This document shows, piece by piece, positions 1 through 11,611 of a stretch of 64,000 nucleotides of DNA (its first letter is position 1; each line of letters begins with the position of its first letter). This DNA is from Euryodendron excelsum (taxonomy: Eukaryota; Streptophyta; Magnoliopsida; Ericales; Pentaphylacaceae), in NCBI GenBank assembly GCA_033060915.1, contig CM065384.1, positions 13,696,001-13,760,000 of the forward strand. The letters run 5' to 3'. Both the position numbers and the translations under genes were made by a program. The notes under the pieces are model-generated. The model was not told where the DNA came from and searched no databases. It saw only the letters and a list, made by a program, of their open reading frames with translations.

Positions 1-885
1 CTGTTTTCTATCATCTCTCCCTGTATGATAAGCTCAGAGAAGCTTTTTCCCATGCTTGTGCAGAGCTTCTCGTAGAATATACCTTGAAAAGTATGCACAA
101 ATAATTGTACATACTCCTTCTCCTCTAACGGGGGATTAACTTGTGCAGCGGCCTCCCTCCATCTTAGGGCGTATGCTTTAAAGCTCTCCTTCTCACCCTT
201 GCTCATCGTCATCAAGGACCATCGATCAGAAGTGAGGTCAATGTTATGACAGTATTGGGCTTTGAATGCATTGACTAGCTTCATCTAGGTGGTGATCTTC
301 CTTAAGTCCAGACGAGCAAACCATTGCAGAGCCGACCATGTGAGGCTGTGTTGGAATAACTGCATAAGGAGCTTCGGGTCTTTGCTATGTCCACTAAGCG
401 CTCCAGCATATAGACGAAGATGAGCAACGGGGTTACCGGTACCGTCGTACTTCTGGAAGTCAGGCATTTTAAACTTAGCAGGTTTCGAGTGGTCAGGGAA
501 GAAACAAAGCTCATCATAAGAAGTGAACCCGTAAGCATCGTGGCCATGGAGACTTCCCAATGAATCTTCCAGTCCTTGGATTTTGCAGACTAAGAGGATC
601 TAAAGAGGCCTTCTTTATAGCAGGTGAAAGCAATATGGTCTTTTCTCCTTCAGTGTTGACTCCTTTGGCGTCTTCCTTAGTCCTCCCAGCATTGTCGGAC
701 TGAAGCATGATTCTTGGATTAGCGGGTTCAAGGTCTTTGGATGAAGTCATGGATGATGACGGGGCTGCAGTAGCATCCTTCATGGCCAGAGTTTGAATGA
801 GTTTGAGTATCTCATCCATCTTAGTCCTCATTTCGTTGACTTCCTCTCAAGAGACCTGAGAAGATTCTTTAGGGTTAGCAGCCAT
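1..885 (-). pseudogene. gag (Retrotrans_gag-type) fragment of element 1
   Basis: Capsid polyprotein of a Ty3/gypsy element. Translation on the minus strand begins at an ATG at 885-883. The N-terminal part is low-complexity and acidic/polar. From about position 490 downward come family-typical core motifs: FKMPDFQKYDG, then LMQLFQHSLTWSALQWFARLD, then FKAQYCHNIDLTSDRWSL and FKAYALRWREAAAQVNPPL. This order is that of the Retrotrans_gag domain of plant Tat-lineage elements. It is broken: an in-frame TGA at 849-847, a frame change around 560-590, and a TAG at 287-285 where the family has an aromatic residue. The C-terminal nucleocapsid part lies beyond the left edge. The identification is firm; the exact start is less so. 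Confidence 0.85.
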
Positions 886-2400
886 CAGTGATGCTCTTTG
901 CCAAGTAATAATGGGATCCCTAGGTGGATGTTGCACTTTCTTGGGAGCAATGTTGACTTAGTTCAAAGCAACTTCTGTAACAGAAATAGAAGAGGAAGAA
1001 AGAAAAAGACAAAAGCACAAGTCCCAAGTCAATTTCTGGTTTTTAGAAAGCTTTATGCAATGCATGTTCTAGGGTGCCCCTTTTTAGGAGGGAAACTAGT
1101 CATAATGTATGGCTCATTTTTGGAGATAGGGGGTTTGCCCCTGTATGCAGACACCTTACCATTAGGTGGGAACCTTCAATCATCTATGCATTCATTCATA
1201 AGAATAAAGAAGTACATTAAATTTTGTGCTTGAAATACAAAAGAATTGAAATACATTTTAATAGGGGGAGGGGGAACATTTTCCTTTGGACTTTCACCTA
1301 TCTACTTTTATAAAAGGAAACCCTAAACTACTCTTGAGGCTTCGGATTCGCCTTCCTTGGATTTGATGTCGAGGAGGTCACTGAGAGACATTGTTGATTG
1401 ATTGCCCCTTGTCTTCATGGCAATCTTATCTCCGTGAGCATAGAGGGATTGGGGCCCCTCTTATGGAATGAATTGAGATGCATGCAATGAGTCCTAAGGG
1501 TTACATGAGAACCCTTAGGGTTTAGATGGGTTTAATGCAAAGGAGAGTGACCTTGGTGTCACTCTCAATAGGTTGATCATATGCATGAGAATGCAGTGAC
1601 TTGAGTTACTCGAAACTCTTGTCTTGACATGGGGTATTGAATGCATGAACATGGATATGTAAAGAGTATAAGGAGAGAAGGTACAACTGAAGTAAACATG
1701 TATGCATGAACGGTTAGACAGGCATTATAACAGTATAAATATGAGCATTATAATAGCAAGTATAAATGAAAGTAAGAGCAGTCACCCTTTCCTCCGTGAT
1801 TTTGAAAACGGTGCTCGTGTCTTAAATCCGGCAGAGGTTCGGCTATGCATGGTGTCTATATGAGTATGAGGTTGAGGGTTAACTAATGCGTCCTAAAAAG
1901 GCTCGGTCCCCGGATCTTCAAACCTAGGCCCATTCGCCGAGGTGATGCCATGATCGGTTGGTGATCCGAGCGGGGGAACCATCAAGAGGCCGTAGGCAAA
2001 GAAACTGACACAGCATCTTGCCCACAACCAATATACCGTTCCCCCTTTCTAACTAGAAAGGACATTCAGGGTATGCAAGTATGCAAAATGCAAGTGCACA
2101 TGCAGTGTGTGTGTGTGATTTTTAAAAATGGAGGAAAGGGCCCAACAGCTCCCATTCATCCTGTACATCACATTCATGCAAAGCAGTTAATAATGTTTAA
2201 ACATAAAGCGCACCTACAAAACAAAGATGCAAGTGTTAGTATGTGGATGACAAACATAATACAAGATAATATGAATAAATGCATGCTTTTTGAAAATTTA
2301 GTTTTGAAAATTTAAAGTGAATAGGATTGAACAAGTTAATTGAAGACTCTACATGGGTGAAGGGTAAAGAGATATGACTATTGGCCTAACCCTCTCAGTG
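886..2400 (-). other. untranslated leader of element 1
   Basis: Between gag and the primer-binding site. It is clearly homologous to the leaders of A (18920-20403), B, C and E, sharing blocks such as the stretch around 1865-2000 (TCCTAAAAAGGCTCGGTCC and the GGTGATCCGAGC block). No convincing protein is encoded. An open frame on the opposite strand at 898-1233 has weak counterparts in other copies and is discussed as a finding. Confidence 0.75.
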
Positions 2401-2418
2401 TCCCCAGTGGAGTCGCCA
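2401..2418 (-). other. primer-binding site, tRNA-Arg type (element 1)
   Basis: Read on the minus strand the site is TGGCGACTCCACTGGGGA, two bases downstream of the LTR end. From general knowledge, the 3' end of plant tRNA-Arg(ACG) plus CCA is complementary to TGGCGACTCCGCTGGGGA, so there is one mismatch. A tRNA-Arg primer is typical of Ogre elements in the Tat lineage. Confidence 0.85.
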
Positions 2419-2984
2419 GCTATCGCGCCCAGATTTTTCGCACTCGAGGAATACTCACACAAGTGGGAAAAATGTTGTACTCTCTCGTTAGAACTCACCC
2501 TCCTAGAAGAATGAGTGCGACTAGGTTTGATTTGAAAAATTGATTTAAATAAAGGGCTTTTGAAAAAGATTCGGAGTCGCCACCTAACTTGATTAAGGTG
2601 AGTTAGGTCATCTAAAAACTAAGAATAATCCGAAGACTACACTTAGGGTTTTTGAAAAAACGATTTCGAAAATATCTCCTCAAGAGAGGGTTTTTGAGGA
2701 AAACAGGTTGTTTGGCAACCTTTTGAAAACATTTAGCCCTTTTTGAAAAACAACTCATTTTTGGTCTTTGAAAACAGTGATTCTAGGTTCAGAGGTTGGT
2801 TACATGTAGGGAAGACGCACTACGCTATCACCCTACCCCGCCCTTTCGGTACCTACATGTCAATCTACCCTAGATTCACCTATGAGAGTCTTCAACTAAC
2901 TATCATTCAATCTTATTTCACTTTAGAAAAACAATGTTTGAAAAATATGATGCATGATATGCAAGTGCAAGAAAAAAAAAAGAC

Positions 2985-3018
2985 TTGATTTGATTTGATT
3001 TGATTTGATTTGATTTGA
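2985..3018. repeat. (TTGAT)n microsatellite
   Basis: About seven uninterrupted copies of a 5-bp TTGAT unit inside LTR 1. The other LTR copies have only scattered single units here, so it is a local expansion. Confidence 0.9.
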
Positions 3019-5524
3019 AAATAGATTTGAAGAGATGGAATTGAAATTAGAAAGTTTGAAAATTTGGAAATAGAAATTTTGAAATTGAAATTTTGAAAAT
3101 ATATTGAAATTTGAGATTTGAAAAATGTGGAGACCGCACCCATGAGGCTGGAATTGAAAGTTTGAAAATTGTTGTGACCGCACCTATGAAGGTTGCCTAC
3201 GTATCCCTTTGGAGGAATCAGGTCAGTCGTAGTTCAGACAAGAGTCCGATTGAAAAGAGATTGTTGGATTGGAAGAAAGAGATTGAATTGGAAGATTGAG
3301 ATATTGAACTTTGAATAGAGGATTGAAAATTGGAATTTGGAATTTTGGAATTGAAAAGATTGGATTTTGATTGAAACAGTTAAAAAGCCTTGACTTTGGA
3401 AAACTTGGTTTTAGGAAACTTAGACTTAAAGACTTCAAAAAGAAGGATTGGAATTGACTTGGAAGATTTAGGAGATTAGGAAAGATTGGATTTAGGAAAG
3501 ATTCGAATTAGGAAAGGTCCAATTTAGGAAAGTTTCGAATTTGGAAAGTTTAATTTTTGGAAATTTTTGGAATTAGGAAAGTTTAGACTTAGGAAAGTTT
3601 TGAAAATTGGAAAGTTTTATTTTTGAAAAGGTTTGAAAAAGGAAAGTTTTCAATTTAGGAAATGTTTGAATTAAGAAAGTTTTGGGTTTAGAAAAGTCTT
3701 AGATTTAGAAAGATGTTGAAGTTTTGAAAAGTTTAGAATTTAGAACGTTTGGAAGTTTAGAAAGATTTGAGATTAGGAAAGGTTCGAGTTTAAGAAAGAT
3801 TTGAAAACTTAGGTTTGAAAAGTTAAGATTTGAAAAGAAGGTAGAATTAGGAAAGGGTTGAATTTTAGAATTTTAGGAAAGATTTTTATGTTCAAGTTTT
3901 GGAAATTTAAGGTTTAGGAAAGTAGAAGTTTAGGAAGGAGTTGAATTAGGAAAGATTTGGATTAGGAAGAGATTGGATTTGGTTCCCTAAACGGGAATAT
4001 TTGATTTGGTTTCCTAAAGGGAAGATAGAATTTGGCAAGGATTTGGAAAGGGATATTCTAGAAACCCTAGATTTGGAAAATTATAGTTTTGACGTAGAAA
4101 ACAGGTTTTGGAAACGTGTATAGTTTGGATGTGAAAACAAGAGATTTTGGAAACCTAGGTTTGGGGCAAAGTTTGAAAATCATGTTTTTGGAAAGAAAAT
4201 TAGGGTTTCCTAATTGTGAGTTCTAGGGCTGGACTTGGGCTCTAAGGAAAGAGTTTTTTTTGGAAAGTGCATTTTTGGAAATGAAGGTTTTCTAGAAGGG
4301 AATCCTAGGGAAGAGTTTTTGAAAAGTGAATTTGAAGATGGAGTTTTTAGAAAAAGATTTTAAAGACAAGGTGTTTTGGAAAGAGAGTTTTTTAGGAAGA
4401 TTTTGGAAGGAGATTGTTGGAGAGAGAGTTTTTAGGAAAGTGAATTCAGGGAGTGTTTTTAGAAAGTGAATTTTGAGGAGAAAGAGTTTTTGGAAAGGAG
4501 TTGAAAAAGGAAGTTTTGAAAAATAGATTTTGGAGGGAGTTTTTGAAAACAACTTTGGAGATGAGAGTTTTAGGAAAGTATGTTGAAAAAGAGATTTTCA
4601 GGAAGAGATTCTTGAAAAGAGAGCTTTTTTGAAAAATGTAAAAGATCTCACTTTCCTAAAGCGATTCTAACTATAAAAAGGCTAGAACCACTTTAGGAAA
4701 ACGGTTTTGAAAACAACAAGATTTGAAAATATGGACCATATTGGTCACTTTGAATGTAACACTTTCCTAAAGCAACCCTAGCCATGAAAATGCTAGAATC
4801 ACCCTAGGATTGTGATTTTGAAAACATATTTTGAAAAAGGAGATTTTAATGCAATTTTGAAAACAAGATTGAAAATGATTTTGAAGACAACTTTCAAAAC
4901 GACTTTTGAAAGATGTAAGACCATGATATGCACAATGCAATTTTGGGGTCGTGAATATACAAGGCTAAGGCTTCACCACATAATCAAGGGGGCTGAACCC
5001 ACGTAGTCTCTGGTTAGACTAGAAGAAAGCCCCCGACACGGTGACTCTCCAATAGCCCAATCCTACACATGGATTGGGAATCCCCCTTGTTTCATGCATG
5101 CAAAGAAAGGGGGGAAAAGAGATGGGGAATTAAAATAGAGAAAACCCAAGTGAGTTAGGAGAGAGAAAAGAGAGAGGGGAAGTGTGGAAATTTAAATAGG
5201 GAGCCTACCGTATGTCTTGTTTATTTTACGCGCCTTGCTTGTCTTCGATCTTCGGTCTTCGTCTTGATCTTCGTCTTCAATCTTCAAGAGTTGTCTTCAA
5301 GCTTTGGATGGCAGCTCTTCAAGTCTTCAAAGGAGGGTTGAAGGTTAGTGTATGAGCGTATGGGGGTGTGTATGAGTGTATAGGAGGCTAGGGTTTGTGT
5401 AGGGTGGCTAGGGTTTGGAAAACCTAGGGAAGCTAGGGTTTTGGAGGTGCTCGAGCTCTGTATATCAAAATATATGGTTTTTAGGTAGAGTTTGCAGATC
5501 CTTTTCACATTAGATGAGGCTCTG

Positions 5525-5532
5525 TATTTATA
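5525..5532 (-). promoter_or_regulatory. TATA box of LTR 1
   Basis: TATAAATA on the minus strand, at the same position relative to the GGCGCC palindromes as in the other intact LTRs (10347, 23877, 34317 and 58588). It is the probable core promoter, with transcription starting about 30 bases downstream. The assignment rests on conserved position. Confidence 0.7.
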
Positions 5533-5547
5533 GAGGTTAGACAACAC

Positions 5548-5646
5548 TGGCGCCTGTTGCAATGGCGCCAGGCCAAATTTTACACTAGCGCCACTAGGAG
5601 TGGCGCTAGGTCATTTTTTGACTTGGCGCCACTACTAGTGGCGCCA
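5548..5646. repeat. cluster of three GGCGCC palindromes upstream of the TATA box
   Basis: Three inverted repeats in 100 bp. 5548-5570 has 7-bp arms TGGCGCC/GGCGCCA and a 9-base loop. 5585-5609 has perfect 11-bp arms (CTAGCGCCACT) and a 3-base loop. 5624-5646 has perfect 11-bp arms (TGGCGCCACTA) and a 1-base loop. They lie 15-120 bp from the TATA box on its upstream side and recur in other LTRs of the family. They could be binding sites for a dimeric factor or cruciform/RNA hairpins; the sequence does not say which. Confidence 0.85.
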
Positions 5647-6599
5647 GCCATTTATGAAATGTTTAAGGTCGGCAAGCAACGTATCTTTGACTAGATTTGG
5701 GCGCCTCTACTAGTAACTACCATGTAATTTTTAGCCTAGCTTCATTAGGAGTGACTTCGGAAAGTCCAGGAAGGATTTGAAGGAGCCGGGAATGACCCGG
5801 AAGACCTAAAAAGAGCAGGAACACTTAAAATAGTGTCCTGGAGGTATTTGACTTGAGAAATGAGGATAAGATGGGTCGGAAAGGTTGACCGGGCCTTTAG
5901 GGGCAAAATGGTCAATTGGACCGGGAAACTTCCGGGACAGACTCGGACTGTCCCAGAAGAAGACTTGGGATCTGAAAACATTATTCAGAATGTTCCTAGA
6001 GGTTGCCGGTTTGATTCCTAGAGCTGGTGTGGTCGGAAAAGGAGACCGGCCCACCGGGGGCAAAACGGCCATTTCGCACCGGGTTTGCCGGAACTGACTC
6101 GGAATGATCCGGAAAGGTAAAGGGAGGTCGAGAACATTATAAAAAGTAGTCTCAGAACATTACCGATTTGATACCCAGAGCTGATGTGGTCGGAAATGGA
6201 GACCGGTCCACCAGGGGCAAAACGGTCATTTCACACCGGGTTTGCCGAAACTGAGTTGGAATGACGCAGAAAGATAAGGAAAGACTGAGAATACTGCAAG
6301 AAGCATTCTCGAGAGGTTATCGGTTTGATACCCAGAGCCGGTGTGGTTCCCTGGGTGTTCGGATGCCTAGGGGCAAAATGGTCATCTTGACTGGAAAATC
6401 TCGAAAAAGGTCCAAGGAGCAGTTTGGTCATTTTTCACCGAAGCGGGCTAATAGACACTGGTGTTGACCTGGGCTTTGAGTGTTTCTGCCACTTTAACGG
6501 TGGTCGTTATGACACATGGGTTTGTTAGCAATTCCCTATATCGACCTATTTGTGAGTATTTCCGCTACTCTAACGGTTTTGTGAGTAGTTTTGCTACTC

Positions 6600-7215
6600 G
6601 GACCGTCTCGAGGAATAAACTATCTCGAGAGAGGGATGGAAAAGGGGACTTACCGTCTTCGAAAAGACGTGCCTAGATTGGAATCGTCTCGAGGAATAAA
6701 CTGTCTCGAGAGAGGGGTTGGAAAGGGGTCTTACCGTCTTCGAAAAGATGTGCCTGGTTGGAACCGTCTCGAGGAATAAACTGTCTCGAGAGAGGGATTG
6801 GAAAGGGGACTTACCGTCTCTGAAAAGACGTGCCTAGATTGGAACCGTCTCGAGGAATAAACTGTCTCGAGAGAGGGGTTAAAAAGGGGTCTTACTGTCT
6901 CCGAAAAGATGTGCCTGATTGGAATAGATTTACCGTCTCAAGGAATCAACTGTCTCGAGAGAGGGGTTGAAAAGAGGACTTACCATCTCTGAAAAGACGT
7001 GCCTAGATTGGAACCGTCTCGAGGAATAAACTGTCTCGAGAGAGGGGTTGGAAAGGGGTCTTACCATCTTCGAATAGACATGCCTGGATTGGAACCGTCT
7101 CGAGGAATAAACTGTCTCGAGAGAGGGTTTAGAAAGGGGTCTTACCGTCTTCGAAAAGACGTGCCTGAGTTGGAACCATCTCGAGGAATAAACTGTCTCG
7201 AGAGAGGGATTTGAA
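6600..7215. repeat. tandem array of about 81-bp hairpin units in LTR 1
   Basis: Seven to eight head-to-tail units. Each contains a CGTCTT...AAGACG hairpin and a pair of CTCGAG sites in inverted arrangement (TCTCGAG...CTCGAGA). The unit resembles the 94-bp unit of element A but lacks about 13 bases. LTRs C and F have only a single equivalent. Confidence 0.9.
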
Positions 7216-10200
7216 AGGAAAGGGAAATGCCCCTAAGGGCATTTTGGTCATTTTGCCTCTATTTGGGCCTGGTGGGCCCGCGAGGCGATGGACAAATGGG
7301 ATTTGGAGTTAGAAAGTTGGTTTCGATAGGAATATGCCTGCAATGACTTGAAAACAAGTCTGGACGGAGTGTAAACTGCCGAGCGGTAAAAAATGGGGTG
7401 CTTACACCTATCCACTTTATAAAACAATATTTAAAAAGATATGATGCATGATATGCAAGTGCAAGAGAAAGACTGGATTTGAAAATAGATTTTGAAAAGA
7501 AATTGATTTGAGTTTAGAAAAGATTTGAAAGGATAGATTTGAAATTGGAAAGTTTTAAAAAATAGAGATTTGGAAATAGAAACTTGAAATTGAAAGTTTG
7601 AAATAGATTGGAGATTTCAAAAGATTGTAGAATTTGAGATTTGGAAAATGTGGAGAAATTTGAAATTTGAAAGAAGTTGTGACCGCACTCATGAGGGTTG
7701 TCTACGTATCCTTTTGGAAGAATCAGGTCAGTCGTAGTCTGGATAAGAGTCTGATTAAAAATAGAAGAGCTGATTTGGAATAAACAGATTGAATTGGAAA
7801 TTGGATTGGAAGATTGAGAAATTGAACTTTGATTGGAAGATTTGAAAAGATTGGTTTAGAAACACTTGGTTTTAGGAAACCTAGACTTAGTAACTTAGAA
7901 AAAAAAGATTAGATTTGACTTGGAAAGATTTTCGAAAATAATTGACTCGAATGTTGGATTCGGAAGATTTGGAAAGATTGGATTTAGGAAATGTTCGAAT
8001 TAGGAAAGTGTCATTTTAGGAAAGTTTCATTTTAGGAAAATTTTGGAATTAGTAAAGTTTTGGAATTAGGAAAGTTTCAAATTAAGAAAGTTTTATTTTG
8101 AGAAAGGTTTTGAAATAGAAAAGTGTTGAATTTAGAAATGTTTTGAATTAGGAATTGTTTGAAAGTAAGAAAGTCTTGAGTTTAGAAAGTTTTAGATTTG
8201 GAAAGATTTGAAGTTTAAGGAAAGTTTAGAATTTAGAAAGATTTAGATTTTAAAAAGTTTAGAGTTTTGGAAAGATTCGAACTTAAGAAAGATTTGAAGA
8301 TTTGGATTTGGAAAGGTATGGAATTTAGGAAAGTTTTGACTTAAGAAAGATTTGGAAAGTCTAGAAGAATTTAACTTAAGAAAGTTTTTGCATTTAGAAA
8401 ACTTCTAATTTGGAAAAATTTGAAATTTAGAAAGTTTAGGATTTAAAAAGTTTTAGAGTTTTAGGAGATCTTGAGATTAAGAAAGGTTTGAATTTAAAAG
8501 AGATTTGAAAACCTAGATTTAGAAAGTTAGGATTTGAAAAAGGGGTAGGAAAGATGTGGAAGTTGAGTTTTAAAATTTAGGAAAGATTCTTATGTTCAAG
8601 TTTTGGAAACTTAAGATTTAGAAAAGGAGAAGATTAGGAAGGAGTTGAGTTAAGAAAGAGTTGGATTAGGAAGTGATTGGATTTTGTTTCTAAAAGAGAA
8701 GGTTTGATTTTGTTTCCAAAAACGGATGATTGGATCTAGTTTCCTAAACGGGAGATTGGACTTGGTTTCCTAAAGGGAAGACTTGATTGGACAAGGGTTT
8801 GGAAAAGGAAGTTTTTAGAAACCCTAGATTTGGAAAACTATAGTTTTGACGTAGAAATAGGAGTTTTGGAAATATGTATAGTTTTGATATTGAAAAATAA
8901 GAGGTTTTGGAATCCTAGGTTTTGAGGCCAAAATAAGGGATCGAAAATTATGTTTTTGCGAAGGAAAAATTAGGGTTTCCTAATCATGAGTTCTAGGGCT
9001 TGACTTGGGCATCAAGAAAAAAGATTTTTGGAAAGTGCATTTTTTGGAAATGAAGATTTTTAGAGGGGAAATCCTTGAGAGGAGTTTTTGGAAAGTGAAT
9101 TTGAAGATAGAGTTTTTGGAAAGAGATTTTAAAAAAGGAATTTTTAGAAAGTGTGTTTTTGGAAATGAGTTTTTAGAAGGAAAATCCTAGAGGGGAGTTT
9201 CTAGAAAGCAGATTTTGGGAAGAGAGTTTTTAGAAAGATTTTTGGTAGAAGATTGTTGGAGAGAGTTTTTGGAAAGATTTTTAGGGAGCGTTTTTAGAAA
9301 GTGGATTTTGGGGAGAGTATTTTGGAAAGGAGTTGAAAAAGAGAGTTTTGAAAAAAATAGATTTTTGGAGGGAGATTTTGAAAACAACTTTAGAAATGAG
9401 AATTTTTGGAAAGCATGTTGGAATAGAGTTTTTTAGGAGAAGATTTTTGAAAAGAGAGTTTTTAGAAGGTATAAAAATGTTGCACTTTCTTAAAGCGATT
9501 CTAACCATAAGAGGGCTAGAACCACTTTAGGAAAGTAGTTTTGAAAACAACAAGATTTGAAATAATGGACCATAAAAGTCACTTTAAATGTAACACTTTC
9601 CTCAAGCAACCCTAGCCATGAAAAGGCTATAATCACCTTAGGATTGTATTTTTGAAAACAAGTTTCGAAAAAGAAGATTTTGATATAATTTTGAAAACAA
9701 GTTTGAAAACGATTTTGAAAACAACTTTGAAAACAACTTTTGGAAGAATGCAAGAATCATGACATGCACAATGCAAGTTTGGGGTCGTGAACATACAAGG
9801 TTAAGGCTTCACCACATAATTAAGGGGGCCGAACCCACGTGGTCTCCGATTAGCCTAAAGGAAAGCCTTCGACACGATGACCCTCCAATAGTCTACTCCT
9901 ACATATGGACCAAGAGTCCCCCTATTTCAAGCATGCAAAGAAAGGGGAGAAAGAGATAGGGGATTAAAATAGAGAAAACCTAAGTGGGTTAGGAGAGAGA
10001 AGAGAGAGGGGGAAGTGCAGAAATGTAAAACGAAAGCCTACCTTGTGTCTTGTTTATTTTGCGTGCCTTGCTTTTCTTCGGTCTTCGCTTCACTTCAGTC
10101 TTGATCTTCAAAGGCTCATCTTCGGTCTTCAAATCTTCGTAATTGCAGCAATCCAAGTCTTCAATGGAGAGTTGGAGGCTAGTGTATAAGTGTATATGAG

Positions 10201-10339
10201 GCTTAGAGTTTGTATATGGTGGCTAGGGTTTGGAAAACCTAAGGAAGTTATGGTTTAGGAAGTGTTCGTGCTCTGTGTATCGAAAATTAAGATTTTTAGA
10301 CTGAGTTTGCGGATCTCTTTCATCCTGGAAGAGGCTCTG

Positions 10340-10347
10340 TATTTATA
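10340..10347 (-). promoter_or_regulatory. TATA box of 3' LTR A
   Basis: TATAAATA on the minus strand, next to a slightly decayed GGCGCC palindrome cluster (10374-10466). Position is conserved with the other LTRs. Confidence 0.65.
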
Positions 10348-10373
10348 GAGGTGGGATAGACCTAGCGCCTGTT

Positions 10374-10466
10374 GTAGTGGCACTAGGCCAAAAATGCTTC
10401 TAGCGCCACTAGAAGTGGCGCCAGGCCAAATATTGGCTTGGCGCCACTAGTAATGGTGCCAGCCAA
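10374..10466. repeat. GGCGCC palindrome cluster, 3' LTR A
   Basis: Three inverted repeats equivalent to 5548-5646. The first is damaged (GCGCC facing GGCAC), the second has arms CTAGCGCCACT/AGTGGCGCCAG, and the third faces GGCGCCACTA with TAATGGTGCC. The damage is mainly C-to-T or G-to-A. Confidence 0.8.
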
Positions 10467-11611
10467 TTAGGAAACTATTAAGGTCAGCAAGCAACGTATC
10501 TTTGACTAGATATGGGCGCCTATACTAGTGACAACTATGCAATTTTTAGCCTGGCTTCACTAGGAGTGACTCCGGAAAGTTGAGGATTGATTTGAAGAGG
10601 CCGGGAATGACCCGAAAGGCCGGAAAAGAGCAGGAACACTTAGAATAGTGTCCCAAAGGTATTTGACTTGAAAAATTAGGATAAGATGCGTCGGAAGGAT
10701 TAACCGAGCCTTAAGGGGCAAAACGGTCAATCGGATCGGGAAGCTGCCAGGATAGACTCGGACTATCCCAGAAGAAGACTTGAGAATTGGAAACATTATT
10801 CAGAATGTTCCCAAAGGTTGCCGGTTTGATATCCAGAGCCGGTGTGGTCGGAAAAGGAGATTGGCCCACCAGGGGCAAAACAGTCATTTTTGTACCGGGT
10901 TTGCCGGAACTGACTCGGAATAATCCGAAAGGGTAAAGAAATGTTGGGAATACTATGAAAAGCATTCTCAAGAAGTTACCAGTTTGATACCCAGAGCCGA
11001 TGTGGTTCCCGAGGCATTCGAATGCCTAGGGGCAAAACGGTCATCTTGACCGAAAAGTCTCGAAATTGGCCCGAAACTGACTAGGAGGTACCTAATCATG
11101 CTGGATTGCCTTTAAGACAATCTTGGAAGGCTGGACCTACCGTTCTAAGGATGTACATGTGTTCTCGAGAAACGTGTTGGAAAATGGCCCTAGGGGCAGT
11201 TTGGTCATTTTTCACCATAGTGGGCTAGCAGGCACTGGTGTTGACTTGGATTTTGAGTGTTTCCAACAGTCTGACGGTGGTCGCGTGATACTGGGGTTTG
11301 TTGGCAATTCCCTCTAATGACCTGCTTGTGAGTATTTCCAGTACTCTAATGGTTGTGATGTTTGTGAGTATTTCCGCTACACTGACGGTTCGCGATCATT
11401 CCCGAGACTGCTTGATCTCGGGAAGCTGCTAAAGGGACTTAGCGCCTGAGAATCAACTTTCTTGAAAGGCGTGCCTAAACGAACATTTCTATTTTGGCGG
11501 GTTAGTAGGCGCCAAAGGTGGACCGTTCTACCATCTAGGGGACATGGGGTCTCATCCCGGTCGACAGGTTTAAAGGGACTTACCGCTTCGAAGAGATTTT
11601 CTTCGAAAAAT

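Larger units (their letters stand above)
1..7406 (-). mobile_element. Tat/Ogre-like LTR retrotransposon, element 1 (5' part)
   Basis: A minus-strand Ty3/gypsy element entering from the left window edge. It reads, from high to low coordinates, 5' LTR (2421-7406), primer-binding site (2401-2418), untranslated leader (886-2400) and gag (885 to the edge). Its LTR start abuts sequence that continues in the middle of another LTR of the same family (7407 onward), so it inserted into element A's 3' LTR. The rest of element 1 and the far side of the insertion lie outside the window. Unlike A and C it has a recognisable core gag domain, so it may be the autonomous type. That last point is inference, since pol is not visible. 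Confidence 0.85.
2421..7406 (-). repeat. 5' LTR of element 1 (about 5.0 kb)
   Basis: On the minus strand it starts TGTAAGCACCCC at 7406 and ends near GGGCGCGATA at 2421, followed by GC and the primer site. In sense order it contains a tandem hairpin array (7215-6600), GAGTA/TACTC hairpins, three diverged repeats of about 150 bp holding TGACC...TTTGCCCC motifs (6440-5870), GGCGCC palindromes, a TATA box (5532-5525), a splice-donor-like site near 5211, a long C-poor degenerate tract (about 4650-2985 on the plus strand) and conserved stem-loop blocks near 3250-3170 and 2880-2580. Length and order match the other LTRs here. Both boundaries are clear. Confidence 0.9.

Noticed and set aside
9005..9530. 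Lys/Phe/Glu-rich open frames in both LTRs of A
   Set aside because: They arise from the low-complexity GAAA/TTTTGG tract in LTRs; no domain, and both strands are open.
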